Assembly: GCA_024644015.1 (NCBI GenBank)
Contig: JAHELV010000003.1
Coordinates: forward strand, 1 to 44,165
Direction of reading: 5' to 3'
Length of the DNA: 44,165 nt
Origin: Nitriliruptorales bacterium
GTDB lineage: Bacteria > Actinomycetota > Nitriliruptoria > Euzebyales > JAHELV01
The number at the start of each line of letters is the position of its first letter. Position 1 is the stretch's first letter. Made by a program: the position numbers and the translations under genes. Positions 40,428 to 44,165 of this stretch are shown in pieces. The notes beneath the pieces are model-generated. The model did no database searches. It saw nothing but the letters and a program-made list of their open reading frames with translations, and was not told the origin of the DNA.

Positions 40428-41654
40428 ATGGAGCGGATCGAGGCCCAACTGCTGATCCCGGGCCGGGGCCCGCCGATCCCCCGTGGCGTGGTCGTGATGG
40501 ACGCGGGACGCATCACCTACGCCGGGCCGGCCGCCGGCGCGCCGCCGGTCGGCGCAGCGGACGTGACCGAGGCGGCCGCCGTGCTGCCTGGGCTGTGGGA
40601 CTGCCACGCGCACTTCACCGGTTCGACAGCGATCGACCCCGTCCGCTGGGCCCTCGAGCCTCCCGTCACCGCAGGGGCGCGATCGGCCGTCGACGCCGTC
40701 AACGCGCTGCGTGCGGGGATCACAAGCGTGCGTGAGGTCGGCGGAGTGGGCGTGCACCTGGCCCGCGCGGTCAGCGACGGCACCCTGCCCGGCCCCGCGG
40801 TCTATGCGGCCGGAGCCATGCTGTCGATGACGGGTGGCCACGGCGACCTGCACGAGATCCCGCTGCCCGTGATGCGCACGCTGGCCGAGCACGTCAGCTA
40901 CATCCGCGTGTGCGACGGTGAGGCCGACTGCCGCCGCGCCGTCCGCGAGATGCTGCGCATGGGCGCCGAGCTGATCAAGGTGCACGCCTCCGGCGGCATG
41001 CTGTCGGCGCTCGACGATCCCCACCACCAGCAGTTCAGCGACGCGGAGCTGGCGGCCATCGTCGACGAGGCCGGTCGCATGGAGCGGATCGTCGCCGCGC
41101 ACTGCCACGGCAAGGCGGGGATCATGGCGGCGCTCCGGGCGGGCGTGCGCACGATCGAACACGGGACGTGGCTCGACGAGGAGGCTGCCGAGGCCATGGT
41201 CGCCGCCCGCGCCATCCTCGTGCCGACCTGTTTCATCGGCAGGCACCTGCGCGCGCTGGGCGACAGCGGGGGCCTGCCCGCCTACAGCGTGACCAAGGTC
41301 GCCGCCGCCGGCGATCGCCACGACGAGGCGGTCCGCATCGCCCTCGCCGCCGGTGTGACGATCGCGATGGGCACCGACATCTTCACCTCTTCGCTGTGGG
41401 GCCAGAATGGACGTGAGGCCGTTCTGCTCCACGACCTCGGCATGACGCCACTCGACGTGATCGAGGCCGCTACGGCCACCGGGCCAAGCACGCTCGGGCC
41501 CCGCGCGCCCCGCTCCGGACAGCTCGTCACGGGATACGACGCGGACGTCATCAGCGTCGAGAGGGACCCGCTGTCGGACATCGGCGTTCTCGCCGACCCG
41601 GCCTCGATCTCGGGTGTGTGGCGCGCGGGCAGACGAGTGCCCGACGGCACCTGA
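40428..41654 (+). CDS. Metal-dependent amidohydrolase (prolidase/imidazolonepropionase-like)
   Basis: The 408-aa amidohydrolase has D-C-H-A-H-F for the first metal site (about residues 58-63), a probable carbamylated Lys in E-L-I-K-V-H-A-S-G-G, metal His in A-A-H-C-H-G and E-H-G-T, and the late Asp in M-G-T-D. The pattern matches the amidohydrolase group that includes Xaa-Pro dipeptidases and arginine carboxypeptidases. The substrate is unknown. It stands alone with its own promoter candidate and a hairpin after the stop. Confidence 0.88.
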   Translation: MERIEAQLLIPGRGPPIPRGVVVMDAGRITYAGPAAGAPPVGAADVTEAAAVLPGLWDCHAHFTGSTAIDPVRWALEPPVTAGARSAVDAVNALRAGITSVREVGGVGVHLARAVSDGTLPGPAVYAAGAMLSMTGGHGDLHEIPLPVMRTLAEHVSYIRVCDGEADCRRAVREMLRMGAELIKVHASGGMLSALDDPHHQQFSDAELAAIVDEAGRMERIVAAHCHGKAGIMAALRAGVRTIEHGTWLDEEAAEAMVAARAILVPTCFIGRHLRALGDSGGLPAYSVTKVAAAGDRHDEAVRIALAAGVTIAMGTDIFTSSLWGQNGREAVLLHDLGMTPLDVIEAATATGPSTLGPRAPRSGQLVTGYDADVISVERDPLSDIGVLADPASISGVWRAGRRVPDGT

Positions 41655-41659
41655 CACCG

Positions 41660-41674
41660 CTGGCGGGGCGCCAG
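41660..41674 (+). terminator. Hairpin after the amidohydrolase gene
   Basis: A 6-bp stem CTGGCG/CGCCAG with a GGG loop begins 6 bases after the stop codon; no U-tract follows. Confidence 0.4.
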
Positions 41675-41827
41675 GCGCGATCTCCCCTTCAGGCTCGGGG
41701 CGTCCGGTCGGTCGCGCCTTCGGTGCCGATGCACAACACGCGGGTCGACGGACCGAGTTGCACCGTGGCGCGCGACGACGGCCCGACCATGGTTGCCCGC
41801 GGGTTCATGACAGCTCGGGCGACGACC
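41675..41827. other. Intergenic stretch without recognised gene
   Basis: Between the amidohydrolase hairpin and the end of the convergent peptidase gene I see no gene or clear signal. An ATG at 41730 opens a frame that runs on antisense through the peptidase gene and looks like a shadow. Confidence 0.4.
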
Positions 41828-42961
41828 TCATCGACAGAAATGGGTGGCGACGGTCGTCAGTGTCTCGGCGCATGCGACCGTCGAGTCGATGCTGGCCCAC
41901 TCGACCTCGGCGTGCGCGCCGTCGCCCGCGGGTCCGAACAGCACCGTGGGGATGCCGGCCGCCGCGATGAACGCCGAGTCCGCCCAGTAGCTGACTCCGG
42001 CCACGTCGGGACGCCGAGCGAGCGTCCGGGTGGCGGCGTCAATGACCTCTGTGACGATCGGCGTCGATTCGGGCACTTCGAACGGCTCACGCACGAGCGT
42101 CGTGCGGTGGGTCGCCACCAGGTCGGGATCCACAGCACGGCAACGCGCGAGCAGATCCTCGACGTCGCGTTCCACGTCCGCGGCCGTTTCTCCGGGCAGG
42201 GTCCGCCGCTCGAACGTGAGCACGCAGCGGTCGGGGATCGTCGACTCCTCGCGGCCACCGTCGATCAGTGAGGCGTGCAGCGTGCCGGGACCGAGCCGTG
42301 GGTGCCGGCGGACGCCCAGCCGCTGGTTGAGGTCGGACAACGCGACGAGCACCGGGCCGGCCCGCAGGATCGCGTCGACGCCGAGATGTGGGCGCGAGCC
42401 GTGGGCGGCCCTGCCCTGGATCTCGATCTCGATCCAGACGAACCCCTTGTGCGCGACGGCCACCGTCAGCTCTGTCGGCTCGGTCACGATTGCGGCGTCG
42501 GCACCGGCGCGGTCGAGCACCTCGCGTACGCCGAGGCTCGCGTGCTCCTCGTCGGCGACCGCGGCGACCACCACCTCGCCGGCGATGCCGGCACGGTCGG
42601 CGTCACGGCACGCGACCAGCGCCGCGGCGAGTCCGGCCTTCATGTCGTAGGCGCCGCGCCCGTAGAGGCGGTCGCCATCGACGCGCGGCACCAGCGGGTC
42701 GGACATGCCGCTGACGCCGACGGTGTCGAGGTGCCCGCACAGCAACAGCGTCGCGCCGCCCTCTGCGGCACCGCCCCGCACGACGACGCTGGGTCGGGAG
42801 GGCTGCGCATCGAGGACGTCCGCCGACAGCGCCGCGCCCACCGCCCACCGCCGGACGTACTCGGCCACCTCGCGCTCGCCGGCCGCGCCCGGCACCAGCG
42901 ACGGGTTCACCGAGTCGATGGCGACCAGGTCACTGAGCAGCGCGAGGACCTCCCGGGACAT
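41828..42961 (-). CDS. M20-family metallopeptidase (ArgE/DapE/CPG2-like)
   Basis: The 377-aa di-zinc amidohydrolase has L-L-C-G-H-L-D-T-V (first metal His), Y-G-R-G-A-Y-D-M-K-A-G (bridging Asp), D-E-E-H-A-S (catalytic and metal Glu), T-E-P-T-E-L, the dimerisation-domain G-R-A-A-H-G-S-R-P-H-L-G-V-D-A-I and a late metal His in G-D-G-A-H-A-E-V-E. It should deacylate an N-acyl amino acid or small peptide, possibly acetylornithine or succinyl-diaminopimelate; none of those pathways is adjacent. An 18-bp element lies 68 bases upstream and recurs before the next gene. Confidence 0.92.
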   Translation of the reverse strand: MSREVLALLSDLVAIDSVNPSLVPGAAGEREVAEYVRRWAVGAALSADVLDAQPSRPSVVVRGGAAEGGATLLLCGHLDTVGVSGMSDPLVPRVDGDRLYGRGAYDMKAGLAAALVACRDADRAGIAGEVVVAAVADEEHASLGVREVLDRAGADAAIVTEPTELTVAVAHKGFVWIEIEIQGRAAHGSRPHLGVDAILRAGPVLVALSDLNQRLGVRRHPRLGPGTLHASLIDGGREESTIPDRCVLTFERRTLPGETAADVERDVEDLLARCRAVDPDLVATHRTTLVREPFEVPESTPIVTEVIDAATRTLARRPDVAGVSYWADSAFIAAAGIPTVLFGPAGDGAHAEVEWASIDSTVACAETLTTVATHFCR

Positions 42962-43028
42962 GGCCCCAGTGTCAGCGCATTCCCCCTGACGTCAAGCCGC
43001 CATGCCTGCGCAGCGTCGCCCGCGCGTC

Positions 43029-43046
43029 GATTGTGTACGCGTACGC
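43029..43046. repeat. 18-bp repeat, copy A (operator-like, upstream of the M20 peptidase gene)
   Basis: The sequence GATTGTGTACGCGTACGC is identical to 43465-43482. Its centre GTACGCGTAC is a perfect palindrome; here the palindrome extends to 16 bases with one mismatched pair. It lies 68 bases before the peptidase start and could be a repressor site. Confidence 0.6.
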
Positions 43047-43116
43047 ATAGCTGAGCGGCACGGCCGTCGCCGCCCGGCGCACTTGTCCGAGAAGACCGCC
43101 GGCGGGTACCCCGGCT

Positions 43117-43440
43117 TCAGAGGTCGAGGCCGATCGCGGCGACCGGGGTGGTGGTCGACATCTGCGGCGGCCCCGCCACCAGCGGTCCGAACGCGGACAT
43201 GGCCGCCTGCATCGCCTCGCTCTGCCCGTGGTTCTGCATCGCCTGTTCGTCGGTCATCAGGGCGAAGAACCAGAAGGTGTTGCCCTCGCCGCGGTGGTAC
43301 GAGTAGATCTCGACCCCGGGTTCACTGTTGGCCGCCTCGACCATCGCGGCGAGGACCGCCTCCATCTGGCCGGCCTTGCCGTCCTGGCACGTGAACGTGC
43401 TGATCGTCGCAGCGCCACCCTGAGCGCCGGGTGGCCACAT
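43117..43440 (-). CDS. Antibiotic biosynthesis monooxygenase (ABM) domain protein
   Basis: The 107-aa dimeric alpha-beta barrel protein shows A-T-I-S-T-F-T-C-Q-D-G-K, E-P-G-V-E-I-Y-S-Y-H-R and F-F-A-L-M-T-D-E-Q-A-M-Q-N-H, the usual pattern of ABM/quinol monooxygenase-like proteins. Such proteins may oxidise quinols or act on small aromatic compounds, but many are uncharacterised. The ATG at 43440 is preferred over an in-frame TTG at 43485, which lies beyond the upstream 18-bp operator-like repeat. Confidence 0.8.
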   Translation of the reverse strand: MWPPGAQGGAATISTFTCQDGKAGQMEAVLAAMVEAANSEPGVEIYSYHRGEGNTFWFFALMTDEQAMQNHGQSEAMQAAMSAFGPLVAGPPQMSTTTPVAAIGLDL

Positions 43441-43464
43441 GGGGCCCGCACGTCGCTCGGCCTG

Positions 43465-43482
43465 GATTGTGTACGCGTACGC
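43465..43482. repeat. 18-bp repeat, copy B (operator-like, upstream of the ABM gene)
   Basis: This is an exact copy of the element at 43029-43046 and lies 25 bases before the ABM gene start. The bases flanking the 18-mer differ between copies (CATAG versus CAAAC side), so only the core is shared. Confidence 0.6.
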
Positions 43483-43562
43483 CAAACCGGGCGAGCCGAT
43501 CAGCGACGATCAGGACGGGAAAGACCGAGGCATGATCCGGCGGTATACGGCACGCCGACAAG

Positions 43563-43635
43563 TGGACCCTGCCGGAATCGAACCGGCGACCTCCACCTTG
43601 CAAAGGTGGCGCTCTACCAATTGAGCTAAGGGCCC
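43563..43635 (-). tRNA. tRNA-Ala(TGC)
   Basis: A 73-nt cloverleaf with acceptor GGGCCCT pairing with AGGGTCC (one G-U), D-arm TAGCTCAATTGGTAGAGC, anticodon stem-loop CCACC-TTTGCAA-GGTGG giving anticodon TGC, and GGTTCGATTCC T-arm. CCA is not encoded. Confidence 0.97.
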
Positions 43636-43652
43636 GGAATCGCCGGAGGCGG

Positions 43653-43766
43653 CTAGGCCTCGCTCGGCTCCTGCCAGATCGACTCGTCGAACTCGCGGTC
43701 ACGCTGGCGCTTGACCAGGGCGGCGGCGGCTGCGGCGGCGAGAGCGATGAGCATCAGCTTGCGCAT
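43653..43766 (-). CDS. DLW-39-type micro-protein
   Basis: A 37-aa product starts M-R-K-L-M-L-I-A-L, continues with an Ala-rich hydrophobic helix to about residue 17, then a charged tail K-R-Q-R-D-R-E-F-D-E-S-I-W-Q-E. This matches the shape and genomic place of the actinobacterial DLW-39 family, found near gyrA beside tRNA-Ala/Ile; here the D-L-W reads S-I-W. Function is unknown. The Shine-Dalgarno AGGT lies inside the first unit of a tandem repeat upstream. It is flanked by tRNA-Ile and tRNA-Ala on the same strand and may be co-transcribed with them. Confidence 0.75.
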   Translation of the reverse strand: MRKLMLIALAAAAAAALVKRQRDREFDESIWQEPSEA

Positions 43767-43770
43767 GGTT

Positions 43771-43875
43771 CAGACCTCATGTAGCGAAGCGGTAGGTCAC
43801 GTGGACAGACCTCATGTAGCGAAGCGGTAGGTCACGTGGACAGACCTCAAGTAGCGAAGCGGTAGGTCACGTGAC
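43771..43875. repeat. Three tandem copies of a 35-bp repeat in the micro-protein leader
   Basis: Units at 43771-43805, 43806-43840 and 43841-43875. The first two are identical; the third differs at position 10 (T to A) and in its last two bases. Each unit contains GACCT and AGGTC as inverted arms and a CACGTG. Read on the minus strand, each ends in ATGAGGTCTG or TTGAGGTCTG, so the ribosome binding site region of the downstream gene is part of the repeated unit. Confidence 0.95.
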
Positions 43876-43893
43876 GTGTGTCCTTGTCGACCG

Positions 43894-43967
43894 TGGGCCA
43901 TCGAGGACTTGAACCTCGGACCTCGCCCTTATCAGGGGCGCGCTCTAACCGCCTGAGCTAATGGCCC
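43894..43967 (-). tRNA. tRNA-Ile(GAT)
   Basis: A 74-nt cloverleaf with acceptor GGGCCAT/ATGGCCC, D-arm TAGCTCAGGCGGTTAGAGC, anticodon stem-loop with CTGATAA giving anticodon GAT, and GGTTCAAGTCC T-arm. CCA is not encoded. Confidence 0.97.
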
Positions 43968-43983
43968 TCCGTGGGGTCTGATG

Positions 43984-43989
43984 AGTCTA
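43984..43989 (-). promoter_or_regulatory. -10 element of the tRNA-Ile promoter
   Basis: TAGACT on the minus strand, about 17 bases before the tRNA-Ile 5' end, is a near-ideal actinobacterial -10. The -35 region is weak (CTGCAC at a suitable distance). It could drive tRNA-Ile, the micro-protein and tRNA-Ala together. Confidence 0.45.
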
Positions 43990-44045
43990 GCGGCCAGCGA
44001 ACTGCGGTGCAGATGCCAGGCCGCGTTGCGAACTGTGGGCAGCGG

Positions 44046-44165
44046 TCACTCGTCCTCTGCGAGATCGACCCGGATGCCTCCGATGAGGTCGGCGACCAGG
44101 TTGTACAGGAACGCAAGGAACACGTTCACCGCGCTCGCGAAGATCACGCCGAGAACTCCGACCAG
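44046..44165 (-). CDS. DUF3566 membrane protein, C-terminal part (runs off the right edge)
   Basis: The last 39 codons of a minus-strand gene encode L-V-G-V-L-G-V-I-F-A-S-A-V-N-V-F-L-A-F-L-Y-N-L-V-A-D-L-I-G-G-I-R-V-D and then E-D-E-stop. This is the C-terminal membrane helix and tail of the DUF3566 family, found directly after gyrA in actinobacteria; the mycobacterial homologue (Rv0007/CwsA region) is linked to cell-wall functions. The start lies beyond the window. Confidence 0.85.
   Translation of the reverse strand: MVGVLGVIFASAVNVFLAFLYNLVADLIGGIRVDLAEDE

Noticed and set aside
43771-43875. CRISPR array
   Set aside because: The 35-bp units are directly adjacent with no spacers and no cas genes are nearby; it is a simple tandem repeat.
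38131-44165. Sortase substrates with LPxTG/LAxTG signals
   Set aside because: No protein in the window has such a motif followed by a hydrophobic helix and basic tail.

Overview
This is a chromosomal segment of a high-GC (about 68-70% by eye) Gram-positive actinobacterium. The evidence is family content: CrgA, the FhaA/FhaB/PstP/RodA/PbpA/PknB division cluster, DUF4191, DUF4446, a class E sortase, a DLW-39-type micro-protein next to tRNA-Ala/tRNA-Ile, and a DUF3566 gene at the right edge. That last order (DUF3566, tRNA-Ile, tRNA-Ala, crgA, pknB cluster) normally sits just beyond gyrB-gyrA, so the right end probably points towards dnaA/oriC. The lineage cannot be fixed from sequence alone; a deep-branching class such as Nitriliruptoria or Acidimicrobiia is a guess.

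Layout. 1-2.2 kb (minus): a YdeI/OmdA-like protein and an overlapping pair of a BNR/beta-propeller protein and a MoaD-like carrier. 2.2-8.5 kb (minus): two ABC-2 export systems. One has a GbsR/MarR-type regulator, an ATPase and two permeases chained by 4-bp overlaps. The other has an ATPase and an internally duplicated permease. 8.5-18.5 kb (mostly plus): a mixed metabolic block of histidine phosphatase, glutathione-independent formaldehyde dehydrogenase, a 31-codon phosphofructokinase-like micro-ORF, a second zinc alcohol dehydrogenase, an arylsulfotransferase-like lipoprotein, a membrane protein (minus), TauE/SafE, an SDR epimerase, an alpha/beta hydrolase and CobT. 18.5-26.6 kb (minus): ROK kinase, serS, yibE/F, mscS, pheA, DUF4446 and ppk1. 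Most of these overlap by a few bases. 26.7-27.5 kb: DUF4191 (plus) and tRNA-Leu(CAG) (minus).

27.6-35.1 kb (plus) is the growth and division operon fhaA-fhaB-pstP-rodA/ftsW-pbpA-pknB. It couples septal or elongation peptidoglycan synthesis (SEDS polymerase plus class B PBP) to Ser/Thr phosphorylation: PknB senses through four PASTA domains, PstP is the opposing phosphatase, and the FHA proteins read phospho-threonine. Facing it on the minus strand is sortase E, a 40-aa membrane protein, a degenerate acyl-adenylate enzyme, a TrpG/PabA amidotransferase and an FAD oxidoreductase. crgA follows on plus. After crgA lies a short AT-rich intergenic stretch holding two perfect and several near-consensus DnaA boxes in inverted pairs.

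39.2-44.2 kb: zinc-ribbon membrane protein, DedA protein, amidohydrolase, M20 peptidase, ABM monooxygenase, tRNA-Ala(TGC), DLW-39-like micro-protein behind a three-copy 35-bp tandem repeat, tRNA-Ile(GAT), and the C-terminus of DUF3566. No insertion sequence, prophage or CRISPR array is visible. The most unusual elements are the DnaA-box cluster, the tandem-repeat leader of the micro-protein, the sortase operon with a decayed adenylate-forming enzyme, the phosphofructokinase-motif micro-ORF, and an 18-bp repeat upstream of two neighbouring genes.
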